DNA from: Acidovorax radicis N35
GTDB taxonomy: Bacteria; Pseudomonadota; Gammaproteobacteria; Burkholderiales; Burkholderiaceae_C
NCBI RefSeq assembly: GCF_000204195.1
Contig: NZ_AFBG01000015.1
Location: 101,410-165,409, forward strand
DNA length: 64,000 nt
Reading direction: 5' to 3'
Below, piece after piece: positions 46,226-53,999 of the stretch. The stretch's first letter is position 1. Each line of letters begins with the position of its first letter. The notes beneath the pieces are model-generated. The model was not told the DNA's origin. It saw only the letters and a program-made list of their open reading frames with translations, and did not search any database. The translations under genes and the position numbers were made by a program.

Positions 46226-47641
46226 ATGGCAGCTACCTCCACCCCATCCCGCGCAACGCCACGCGCCCGTGTCCTCGTGGTGGACGACGATGCCGACATG
46301 CTGCGACTGCTGTCGCTGCGCCTGCAGGCCGCAGGATATGACGTGGTCGCCGTGGGCTCGGCCGAGGCGGCGCTGGCCCAGCTGGACATGGCGCGCCCGC
46401 AGCTCGTGCTGAGCGATGTGCGCCTGCCTGGGCGCGATGGCCTCGCGCTGTTCGACGAAGTGCGTGCGCGGCACCCTTCGCTGCCGGTCATCCTGCTCAC
46501 TGCGCACGGCACCATTCCCGATGCCGTGGAAGCCACGTCACGCGGGGTGTTCACCTACCTGACCAAACCCTACGACGGCAAAGAACTGCTGGAAAAAATT
46601 GCCCAGGCCTTGGCCCTCAGCGCCCCTGCGGTCACGCACGCCCATGCCAACGAAGCCTGGCGCGCCGAGATCGTGAGCCGCTCCAACCGCATGACCGACC
46701 TGCTGGCCGAGGCCTACATGGTGGCCCAGTCGGACGCCAGCGTGCTGCTGCTGGGCGATAGCGGCTCGGGCAAAGAGCTGCTGGCCCAGGCCATCCACCG
46801 CGCCAGTCCGCGGGCACGCCACCCCTTTGTGGCCGTCAACTGCGGCGCCATCCCCGAAGCCCTGCTCGAATCCGAACTGTTTGGCCACGTCAAAGGTGCC
46901 TTTACCGATGCGGTCAGCAACCACAAGGGGCTGTTCCAGGCTGCGGAAGGCGGCACCTTGCTGCTGGACGAGATTGGAGACATGCCGCCCGCCCTGCAGG
47001 TCAAGCTGCTGCGGGTGCTGCAAGAGCGTGCGGTACGCCCCGTGGGGGCCAGCCAGTCGATTCCCATCGACGTGCGCATCATCTCAGCCACACACCGCGA
47101 TCTGGAGGCCGCCATGGCCACGACCCAGTTCCGCGAAGACCTGTACTACCGGCTCAATGTGGTCACACTGGCGCTGCCCACCCTCGCAGACCGTCGCGAG
47201 GACATCGCGTTGCTGGCCAACCACTTTCTCGACAAGCTGGTGCGCAAGTACGACAAGCGCCTGTCGGGCTTCGCGCCCGAGGCGCTCAAGGCCCTGACCC
47301 TCGCCGCTTGGCCCGGCAATGTGCGCCAGCTCTACAACGTCGTCGAACAGGTGTGCGCCCTGTCCACCACGCCACTGGTGCCCCTGACGCTGGTACAGCG
47401 CGCATTGCGCACGCCGTCCACCCAGGTACTGAGCTTTGCCGAGGCCCGCCAGCGCTTTGAGCGCGAGTACCTGGTGGGTCTGCTCAAGATGACGGATGGC
47501 AATGTGGCCGACGCCGCGCGCCTGGCACAGCGCAACCGCACGGAGTTCTACAGGCTGCTGCAAAAACATGCACTGACCCCCGGGCACTTCAAGAACGACG
47601 CAGCAGACAATGAAGACGTCGCTGATGAGCGACACGACTAA
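46226..47641 (+). CDS. glrR: Sigma-54-dependent response regulator GlrR/QseF type
   Basis: A 471-residue NtrC-family regulator. The receiver domain has VLVVDDDAD and phospho-Asp64 (LSDVRLPGRDG). The AAA+ domain has Walker A GDSGSGKE (177-184) and Walker B GTLLLDEIGDMP. The sigma-54-contacting loop reads GAFTDA (224-229) rather than the commonest GAFTGA. The C-terminal helix-turn-helix is NVADAARLAQRNRTEFYRLL. It is 30 bp downstream of the lipoprotein gene. The gap to opgG just downstream holds an exact TGTC-N10-GACA repeat and a sigma-54 promoter, suggesting opgGH as a target. Confidence 0.9.
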   Translation: MAATSTPSRATPRARVLVVDDDADMLRLLSLRLQAAGYDVVAVGSAEAALAQLDMARPQLVLSDVRLPGRDGLALFDEVRARHPSLPVILLTAHGTIPDAVEATSRGVFTYLTKPYDGKELLEKIAQALALSAPAVTHAHANEAWRAEIVSRSNRMTDLLAEAYMVAQSDASVLLLGDSGSGKELLAQAIHRASPRARHPFVAVNCGAIPEALLESELFGHVKGAFTDAVSNHKGLFQAAEGGTLLLDEIGDMPPALQVKLLRVLQERAVRPVGASQSIPIDVRIISATHRDLEAAMATTQFREDLYYRLNVVTLALPTLADRREDIALLANHFLDKLVRKYDKRLSGFAPEALKALTLAAWPGNVRQLYNVVEQVCALSTTPLVPLTLVQRALRTPSTQVLSFAEARQRFEREYLVGLLKMTDGNVADAARLAQRNRTEFYRLLQKHALTPGHFKNDAADNEDVADERHD

Positions 47642-47682
47642 GCCTTTGATTTTCCTCAGTTTTTCTCAAGCGCTTCGCCTCG

Positions 47683-47702
47683 CTGTCGCCACATGGCGAC
47701 AG
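47683..47702 (+). promoter_or_regulatory. Candidate GlrR-binding site upstream of opgG
   Basis: A perfect 8-bp inverted repeat, CTGTCGCC-ACAT-GGCGACAG, which contains TGTC-N10-GACA (47684-47701), the form described for E. coli GlrR sites at the glmY promoter. It lies about 95 bp upstream of the -24 element, a normal enhancer distance. Because it is beyond the glrR stop it is truly intergenic. Confidence 0.65.
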
Positions 47703-47738
47703 AAACTCCGGATTTACACGCCGATCCACGGGCCGCAC

Positions 47739-47756
47739 AACTGCTTACATGCAGTT
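47739..47756 (+). promoter_or_regulatory. Second palindrome upstream of opgG
   Basis: AACTGC-TTACAT-GCAGTT, a perfect 6+6+6 inverted repeat between the TGTC/GACA site and the sigma-54 promoter. It does not match the GlrR pattern and may bind another factor. Confidence 0.35.
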
Positions 47757-47795
47757 AGTCACCTAAACCGTTGATTTAGAACATCTTTTTCAAGC

Positions 47796-47811
47796 TGGCA
47801 CAGGGTTTGCC
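47796..47811 (+). promoter_or_regulatory. Sigma-54 (-24/-12) promoter of opgGH
   Basis: TGGCAC-AGGGT-TTGCC: the invariant GG (47797-47798) and GC (47809-47810) are 12 bp apart. The consensus is TGGCACG-N4-TTGCW. Predicted transcription start is about 47822, one base before the opgG ATG. Confidence 0.7.
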
Positions 47812-47822
47812 CTAGTTCCAGC

Positions 47823-49394
47823 ATGCAAGCTGTTTTTTCTCACCGTTTACGCTTCACCGGTCGACTCCCTCAGGCCGCAATGGCGCTGGCCACCGCTCTG
47901 TTGGCAGGCGCAGCACAGGCACAGAGCTTCGATTTCGACAGCGTCACCCGCATGGCCCGGGAACGGGCGGAGAAGCCGTATCGCACATCCAGCGACAAGC
48001 TCCCCGCCGACCTCGCCAAACTCAACTACGACCAGGTGCGCGACATCCGCTGGCGCCCCGACCGTGCCCTGTGGCGCGCCGAAAAGTTGCCGTTCGAGGC
48101 CATGTTCTTCCACCTGGGTCTGTACCAGAAGGAGCCGGTGCTGATCAATGAAGTGACGCCCCAAGGCGCGCGCCACATCGGCTACAGCCGTGCGGACTTC
48201 GACTACGGCAAGAACCAAGTGCGGCCCGAGGCCTGGGGCGACCTGGGCTTTGCGGGCTTTCGCCTGCACAACCACCTCAACTCCAGCGCCTACAAGGATG
48301 AACTGGTGGTCTTCCAGGGCGCCAGCTACTTCCGCGCACTGGGCAAGGGCCAGCAATACGGCCTGTCTGCGCGCGGACTGGCCATCGACACCGTGGGTGG
48401 CAGTGGCGAAGAGTTCCCACGCTTCACCGAGTTCTGGCTGGTGCGGCCCGATCCCTTGTCCACGCAAGTCACGGTTTATGCGCTGCTGGATTCGCCGCGC
48501 GCCACTGGCGCCTACCGCTTCGACATCCAGCCGGGCACGCAGACCACCGCTACCGTGCGCAGCCGCATCTTTGTGCGGCCCGGCGCCGGCAACAAGCCCA
48601 TCGCCACGCTGGGCATTGCGCCGTTGACCAGCATGTTCTTCTTCGGCGAGAACCAGCCCCGCAAGGACGACTTCCGGCCCGAGGTACACGACTCCGACGG
48701 CCTGATGATCGCCACCGGCGAGGGCGAGTGGCTGTGGCGCCCGCTGCAGAACCCCAAGCAGACCCTGGTCACGTCGTTCGCCACAAAGAACCCCAAGGGT
48801 TTTGGCCTGATGCAGCGTGACCGCCAATGGGCGAACTATGAGGACGTGGAAGCCCGGTATGAGCGCCGCCCCAGCGCCTGGGTGCGCCCCCTGCACGACT
48901 GGGGCGCAGGCCGCGTGGAACTGGTGCAGCTCAACACCCCCGATGAGACGCACGACAACATCGTGGCGTATTGGGTGCCTGCCCAGATGCCCGCATCCGG
49001 CCAGCCCCTGGAATTTGCCTATGAGCTGAGCTGGCAAGGCGATGGGCAGCAGCGGCCGCCCGGCGCCTGGGCCACGCAATCGCGACGCGGCATGGGCTAC
49101 ACCAAAGAGACCGCTGCCGCCCTGCGCCAGCAGGCGCAGTTTGTCGTCGACTTCGACGGCCCCGCACTCAAGGCCCTGCCGGCCGAAGCTGTCGTCAAGG
49201 CGGTGGTGAGCACCGACGCCAACGGCAAGGTGCTGGAAAACATCGTCTACCGCAATCCCGCCACCGACCAGTGGCGCATGACTGTTCGCGTACAGCGCCA
49301 AAAAGCCGATCGTCCGATCGAGCTGCGCGCTTTTCTTCAACACGACAACAACGCTGTGAGTGAAACATGGACGCACATCATTCTTCCCGAGTAA
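47823..49394 (+). CDS. opgG: Periplasmic glucan biosynthesis protein OpgG (MdoG)
   Basis: A 523-residue periplasmic protein needed for branching or release of osmoregulated periplasmic glucans. The signal peptide has a basic n-region and LATALLAGAAQAQ, cleaved near residue 34. The mature part begins FDFDSVTRMARERAEKPY and has YDQVRDIRWRPDRALW, GYSRADFDYG, FAGFRLHNHLN and FSEFWL-like blocks (TEFWLVRPDP) typical of MdoG. No Shine-Dalgarno sequence precedes ATG 47823; ATG 47880 is an alternative that would remove the charged n-region. It overlaps opgH by 28 bp. Regulation by GlrR and sigma-54 is inferred from the upstream sites. Confidence 0.95.
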   Translation: MQAVFSHRLRFTGRLPQAAMALATALLAGAAQAQSFDFDSVTRMARERAEKPYRTSSDKLPADLAKLNYDQVRDIRWRPDRALWRAEKLPFEAMFFHLGLYQKEPVLINEVTPQGARHIGYSRADFDYGKNQVRPEAWGDLGFAGFRLHNHLNSSAYKDELVVFQGASYFRALGKGQQYGLSARGLAIDTVGGSGEEFPRFTEFWLVRPDPLSTQVTVYALLDSPRATGAYRFDIQPGTQTTATVRSRIFVRPGAGNKPIATLGIAPLTSMFFFGENQPRKDDFRPEVHDSDGLMIATGEGEWLWRPLQNPKQTLVTSFATKNPKGFGLMQRDRQWANYEDVEARYERRPSAWVRPLHDWGAGRVELVQLNTPDETHDNIVAYWVPAQMPASGQPLEFAYELSWQGDGQQRPPGAWATQSRRGMGYTKETAAALRQQAQFVVDFDGPALKALPAEAVVKAVVSTDANGKVLENIVYRNPATDQWRMTVRVQRQKADRPIELRAFLQHDNNAVSETWTHIILPE

Positions 49395-51376
49395 GCCCCA
49401 CGGTGCACCACCACCCCCAGCGCAGTGCACTGCGCGAGGAACGGCACCCGAATGCCGTCACCGCACCGCCGGTCCACCGAGGCTCCATGGCGCCCGTCCC
49501 CTGGCGCGGCTTCTGGAACAGCGTGGGCACAGCCCTGCTTCTCAAGCTGACCGGTCGCGCCAAGGTCAGCCATCCCACATCACCCGAAAACCGGCCAACC
49601 CAGGCATGGGAAGGCGCCGCGCAGCGCCGCCGTTGGACCTTTGCCGTGCTGACCGTGCTGACCACGGCCCTGGCAAGTTTTCTGTTTGCGGGGGTGCAAC
49701 CCGAGTATGAGAACCCCTGGTTGGGCTACGGCCAGATCGCACTGTTCGCGCTGCTGTCTGCCTGGGTGGTCACAGGCTTCCTCACGGGGCTGATGGGCTT
49801 TTGGGTGATGCTACGCGGCGACAAACATGCGCTGTCCGTACGCAGCGTTGTGGAGCATGCGCTGGCGCCTGACGCGCGCACGGCCATCATCATGCCAATC
49901 TGCAACGAGGACGTGGCCACGGTGTTTGCAGGGCTGCGGGCAACGTGCGAGTCGGTGGCATCCACCGGCCACGGGGCCACCTTCGACGTGTATGTGCTGT
50001 CCGACAGCTATGACCCCGCCATCGCCCGGGCCGAGCGCGCCGCATGGGAAGAACTGCGCAGCGCCCTGGCACAGCACAGCCAGCAACCGCAAGTGCAGGT
50101 GTACTACCGACTGCGCGCCCGCCGCACACACCGCAAGGCTGGCAACGTGGCGGACTTCTGCCGCCGCTGGGGCAAGGACTACCGCTACATGGTGGTGCTG
50201 GACGCCGACAGCGTGATGAGCGGTGACTGCATCGTCTCGATGGCCAAGCTCATGGAAGCCAACCCCACGGCTGGCATCATCCAGACCGCGACGCAGGCCA
50301 TTGGCCACGTCACGCTGCACGCCCGCGCGCAGCAATTCGCATCGCGTGTCACGGGCCGCCTGTTCACGTTGGGCATGCAGTACTGGCAGCTGGGCGAATC
50401 CCACTATTGGGGCCACAACGCCATCATCCGCGTGGCTCCCTTCATGGAGCACTGTGCACTGGCCCCCATCAAGGGTAAAGGCGGCCTGGCGGGCGGCATC
50501 ATGTCGCACGACTTTGTCGAAGCTGCGCTGATGCGCCGCGCCGGCTACCACGTGTGGCTGGTATCGGACCTGATCGGCAGCTATGAACAGCAGCCCCCCG
50601 ACCTGCTGGCCGAACTGCAGCGCGACCGCCGCTGGTGCCAGGGCAATCTGCAGAACGCACGCCTGATGGCCGAACCTGGCATCCACGCCGTGCACCGCTC
50701 GATGTTCATCACAGGGGCCATGGCCTACCTGTCGGCACCGTTGTGGCTGGCCTTCCTCACGCTGGGCACGGCCCTGTGGCTTTCGGGCGCCAAGCTCGTG
50801 GCCGACTGGCACATTCTGCCGGCCGAACTGCTCTCGCTGTGGGCATGGACGCTGTGTATGCTGTTCCTGCCCCGCATCCTGGGCGTGGCCGCCGTGTTCA
50901 TGCGCCGCGAGCAAAAGGAGTACGGCGGCACCGTCAGCCTGCTCAAGAGCGCTGCGCTGGAGAGCGTGTTGGCCATCCTGCAGGCCCCTATCCGCATGTT
51001 GGCGCATTCGCTGTTTGTACTGATTGCACTCACAGGCCTGAAGCTGGAATGGAAGTCGCCCCCGCGCGAAGCCCACGCCGTGCCGTGGCGCCATGCCGCA
51101 CGCCAGCTGGCTCCGATGAGCCTGGTGATTGGTCTTCTGGCCGTGGGCGTGGCATTGATCGACAGCAGCGCCTTGTTGTGGCTCATGCCCGTCGGACTGC
51201 CGCTGGCCTTGGCGATTCCGCTGGCTGTATTGACGAGCCAGATCGCTCTGGGCAAGGCCATGCGCGCGCAACGCCTTCTGCTCATCCCCGAGGAATCCTG
51301 GTCGCCCCCCGTGCTGCGCCGTGCATGGTTGCACGCAAGCCGACTGGCACGACCAGCGCCGCTGGCAACGCTGTGA
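49367..51376 (+). CDS. opgH: Glucans biosynthesis glucosyltransferase OpgH (MdoH)
   Basis: A 669-residue inner-membrane glycosyltransferase (GT2) that polymerises UDP-glucose into periplasmic glucan. Two membrane helices lie near residues 88-150. The catalytic domain has RTAIIMPICNED, VLDADSVMSGD (the D-x-D region) and the product-binding QRDRRWCQGN. Four or more C-terminal helices follow from about residue 445. A shorter N-terminal extension than in E. coli (847 residues) is common in related bacteria. Its ATG is inside opgG, so translation is coupled. A strong terminator follows. Confidence 0.96.
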   Translation: MDAHHSSRVSPTVHHHPQRSALREERHPNAVTAPPVHRGSMAPVPWRGFWNSVGTALLLKLTGRAKVSHPTSPENRPTQAWEGAAQRRRWTFAVLTVLTTALASFLFAGVQPEYENPWLGYGQIALFALLSAWVVTGFLTGLMGFWVMLRGDKHALSVRSVVEHALAPDARTAIIMPICNEDVATVFAGLRATCESVASTGHGATFDVYVLSDSYDPAIARAERAAWEELRSALAQHSQQPQVQVYYRLRARRTHRKAGNVADFCRRWGKDYRYMVVLDADSVMSGDCIVSMAKLMEANPTAGIIQTATQAIGHVTLHARAQQFASRVTGRLFTLGMQYWQLGESHYWGHNAIIRVAPFMEHCALAPIKGKGGLAGGIMSHDFVEAALMRRAGYHVWLVSDLIGSYEQQPPDLLAELQRDRRWCQGNLQNARLMAEPGIHAVHRSMFITGAMAYLSAPLWLAFLTLGTALWLSGAKLVADWHILPAELLSLWAWTLCMLFLPRILGVAAVFMRREQKEYGGTVSLLKSAALESVLAILQAPIRMLAHSLFVLIALTGLKLEWKSPPREAHAVPWRHAARQLAPMSLVIGLLAVGVALIDSSALLWLMPVGLPLALAIPLAVLTSQIALGKAMRAQRLLLIPEESWSPPVLRRAWLHASRLARPAPLATL

Positions 51377-51403
51377 AAGTGTGAGAAATTTCACACAAAC
51401 CAC

Positions 51404-51430
51404 AAGCCGGTGCATGCACCGGCTTTTTTG
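51404..51430 (+). terminator. Terminator of opgGH
   Basis: The perfect palindrome AAGCCGGTGCATGCACCGGCTT (arms AAGCCGGTG and CACCGGCTT) is followed by a T-run (to 51429). It begins 28 bp after the opgH stop. Confidence 0.88.
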
Positions 51431-51439
51431 ATATCGCTA

Positions 51440-51495
51440 CCATATCAATAGCAATAAAATGTTTACCATCAAGCGCTAGGACCTAAAAATAGCAT
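51440..51495. repeat. Dispersed repeat, copy 5 (opgH-C13 gap, partial)
   Basis: ATGTTTACCATCAAGCGCTAGGACCTAAAAATAGC preserves the central TTACCATCAAGCGCTAG and the right flank of the repeat family; the left arm AGCGCT has decayed. CAATAGCAATAAAA on the left resembles the flank of copy 4. Confidence 0.6.
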
Positions 51496-51573
51496 AAACA
51501 TGGAGCATCAATACGCTCTGAACCTCGGTCTTGCGCCCGTTACGATGCGTATCCTTTCCACCCAGCCCCTATA

Positions 51574-51600
51574 CCTAAAACCGCTTATTGCGGTTTTAGG
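51574..51600 (+). other. Strong hairpin just upstream of the C13-peptidase lipoprotein gene
   Basis: CCTAAAACCGC (51574-51584) pairs perfectly with GCGGTTTTAGG (51590-51600) over a 5-nt loop TTATT, ending 21 bases before the ATG at 51622. There is no T-run after the stem and no Shine-Dalgarno sequence between stem and ATG. It could be a leader-RNA element or an operator. Confidence 0.5.
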
Positions 51601-51621
51601 CAGTGCGCGGCCCCGCTATCA

Positions 51622-52470
51622 ATGCCCTCGTCTCTGTTTTCACCTGTCGCCCACTGGCGGCTGTTCCGCGCAAGCACACTCACCCTGGCTGTAGCACTCA
51701 CAGGCTGCGCCATGCCCCCCGCGCAAGCGCCTGTCACAGCATCTGCCCCGGTCGCCGCACCAGCACCTCCTCCTCCCCCCGAGCCCCCAGGGCGCGTCAT
51801 TTTTGCGGGATTTGCGATGCATTCGCAGTCCAAAGCCTTCCGCAACGACGTGCTGCTTGCCGAAAAGCTGGTCAAAGCCATCGATCCAAACGCGCTGATG
51901 CTCAAGCTGGCCAATCCAGCACGCGACCAGCCCACCGATTGGCCACAGGCCACCCCAGAGAATTTTTCGCTGGTGATGTCAAAAATGGCTGAAGTGGCGC
52001 GCCCGCAAGACCGCGTTTTGCTGCTCATATCGACCCACAGCAACCCCGGCCTGCTAAATATCAGCGTGGGCGGCAAACACGTACCGCCCATCACCACCAA
52101 AGCCCTCAGCGATGCGCTGGCGCCGCTGAACAAGGTGCCCACGCTGGTGGTGCTTTCCGCCTGCTACAGCGGTGCGTTCGTCGAGCCCCTGAAGGCTCCG
52201 AACCGGGTGGTGCTCGCGGCCACGGACGTGGGCCGCACCACCTTCAATTGCCAATACAACGGCAACAACACGCCATTTGCCGAAGCGCTGTTTAGCCAGT
52301 CAGGTGCAGAAAACCGTTCGATGGCCGATTGGATGGGAGAAGCGCAAAAGGCAATCGCAGCACAGGAAAAGCGCCGCAAGGTCTCACCGTCCCAGCCACG
52401 CCTCTTTGTCGGAGACAAGGCCAAGGCCTGGGCAGACCAGCCCCTCAAGAACTGGCTGCAAGAGCCGTAG
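51622..52470 (+). CDS. Lipoprotein with C13-family (legumain/caspase-like) peptidase domain
   Basis: A 282-residue protein. The signal ends in the lipobox ALTGC (Cys29) and a Pro/Ala-rich linker follows (about 31-58). The domain has the order of clan CD cysteine peptidases: a first strand VIFAGFAMH, the catalytic histidine in LLLISTHSN (His139), and the catalytic cysteine in VVLSACYSGAF (Cys181). It is likely an anchored cell-envelope protease or a transamidase-like enzyme; substrates of bacterial C13 lipoproteins are unknown. The gene stands alone, with a conspicuous hairpin before it and a bidirectional terminator after it. Confidence 0.82.
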   Translation: MPSSLFSPVAHWRLFRASTLTLAVALTGCAMPPAQAPVTASAPVAAPAPPPPPEPPGRVIFAGFAMHSQSKAFRNDVLLAEKLVKAIDPNALMLKLANPARDQPTDWPQATPENFSLVMSKMAEVARPQDRVLLLISTHSNPGLLNISVGGKHVPPITTKALSDALAPLNKVPTLVVLSACYSGAFVEPLKAPNRVVLAATDVGRTTFNCQYNGNNTPFAEALFSQSGAENRSMADWMGEAQKAIAAQEKRRKVSPSQPRLFVGDKAKAWADQPLKNWLQEP

Positions 52471-52492
52471 GCACGGCCGCTTCCAAGCATGC

Positions 52493-52530
52493 AAAAACCC
52501 TGAAGAAGCAGCGCCTCTTCAGGGTTTTTT
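52493..52530. terminator. Bidirectional terminator between the C13 gene and ffh
   Basis: AAAAACCCTGAAGA (52493-52506) and TCTTCAGGGTTTTT (52516-52529) form a 14-bp stem with A-run and T-run on either side, serving both convergent genes. Confidence 0.92.
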
Positions 52531-52550
52531 CATGCCAGTGCCCGCGGTGC

Positions 52551-53930
52551 TCAGAAAGGCATCTTGGGCATGCCGCCCCCGCCCATGCCCTTCATGCCGC
52601 CCATCTTCTTCATCATCTTCATCAGGCCGCCGCCCTTCATCTTTTTCATCATGCCCTGCATCTGCTCAAACTCCTTGAGCAGGCGGTTGACTTCCTGCAC
52701 ATGCACGCCCGCGCCACCCGCGATGCGCTTCTTGCGTGTGGCCTTGATGAGGTCGGGCTTGCGGCGCTCCAGCGGCGTCATGCTCTGGATGATGCCTTCC
52801 TTGCGCTTGATGTCCTTCTCGGCCTTGTCCATGTCCACGGCACCGGCCTTGGCGGTGAGGTGCGACGGCAGCTTGTCCATCAGACTGGAAAGCCCACCCA
52901 TCTGTTTCATCTGCTGAATCTGGGAGAGGAAGTCGTTCAGATCGAATCCGTCACCGCTCTTGACCTTGGCCGCCAGCTTTTGCGCCGCCTCCATGTCCAC
53001 ACCGGCGGTGACCTGCTCCACCAGCGCCACGATGTCGCCCATGCCCAGAATGCGGCCCGCGTGGCGCTCGGCATCGAACACTTCCAGGCCATCGAGCTTT
53101 TCGGACACCCCGGCGAACTTGATGGGGGCCCCCGTGATCTGTCGCACCGAAAGCGCGGCACCACCACGCGAATCGCCATCGAGCTTGGTCAACACGATCC
53201 CGGTGAGCGGCAACGCCTCCTTGAAGGCCTTCGCGGTGTTGATCGCATCCTGCCCCTGCATGGCATCGACCACGAACAGCGTTTCCACCGGGTTCAGCGC
53301 TGCGTGCAGGTCTTTGATTTCCTTCATCAGGACTTCGTCGATAGCCAAGCGACCAGCGGTGTCGACCAGCAGCACGTCGAAGTAATGCTTCTTGGCATAG
53401 TCGAGCGCGGCCAGGCCGATATCGAGCGGCTTCTGGTCAGGCGTGCTCGGGAACCACTCCGCACCGGCCTGTTTGGTGACCGTCTTGAGCTGCTCGATGG
53501 CCGCAGGGCGGTACACGTCGCCCGAGACGGTGAGCACCTTCTTCTTGCGCTTTTCGATCAAATGCTTGGCCAGCTTGGCCGTGGTGGTGGTCTTGCCCGC
53601 GCCCTGCAGGCCGGCCATCAGGATCACGGCCGGTGGCTGGGCGGCCAGATTGATATCGGCCACCCCTTCACCCATGGTGGCGGCGAGTTCCCGGTTGACG
53701 ATACTGACCAGTGTCTGCCCAGGCTTGAGTGAACCCAACACTTCCTGACCCAGGGCCTTGTCCTTGACCCGGGCAATGAAGTCGCGCACCACCGGCAAGG
53801 CTACGTCGGCCTCCAGCAGCGCCATGCGCACTTCGCGCAGCATGTCCTGCACGTTGGATTCGGTGATGCGGGCCTGGCCACGCATCTCCTTGACGAGGCG
53901 TGTGAGTTTGTCGGTAAGGGCGGAGGCCAT
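52551..53930 (-). CDS. ffh: Signal recognition particle GTPase Ffh
   Basis: A 459-residue protein that binds signal sequences on ribosomes and delivers them to FtsY. It has an N-terminal helical bundle and a G domain with G1 GLQGAGKTTTTAKLA near residue 106. GDVYRPAA, the G3 DTAGR and the G4 TKLDGDSRGGAAL are all present. The C-terminal M domain is methionine-rich and ends GGMPKMPF. Length and motifs are standard. It diverges from ypjD across 69 bp and converges on the C13 gene. Confidence 0.98.
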   Translation of the reverse strand: MASALTDKLTRLVKEMRGQARITESNVQDMLREVRMALLEADVALPVVRDFIARVKDKALGQEVLGSLKPGQTLVSIVNRELAATMGEGVADINLAAQPPAVILMAGLQGAGKTTTTAKLAKHLIEKRKKKVLTVSGDVYRPAAIEQLKTVTKQAGAEWFPSTPDQKPLDIGLAALDYAKKHYFDVLLVDTAGRLAIDEVLMKEIKDLHAALNPVETLFVVDAMQGQDAINTAKAFKEALPLTGIVLTKLDGDSRGGAALSVRQITGAPIKFAGVSEKLDGLEVFDAERHAGRILGMGDIVALVEQVTAGVDMEAAQKLAAKVKSGDGFDLNDFLSQIQQMKQMGGLSSLMDKLPSHLTAKAGAVDMDKAEKDIKRKEGIIQSMTPLERRKPDLIKATRKKRIAGGAGVHVQEVNRLLKEFEQMQGMMKKMKGGGLMKMMKKMGGMKGMGGGGMPKMPF

Positions 53931-53999
53931 AGGGAAGATGTCCGGTATTGCCTGCGCGTCAGGGTGCTGGCGGTGGGGCGAAAGGCTAAACTGCGATCC

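Noticed and set aside
51500..51694. Small open frame of 64 codons before the C13 gene
   Set aside because: It runs over the hairpin and into the lipoprotein gene in another frame, has no ribosome-binding site and no recognisable sequence.
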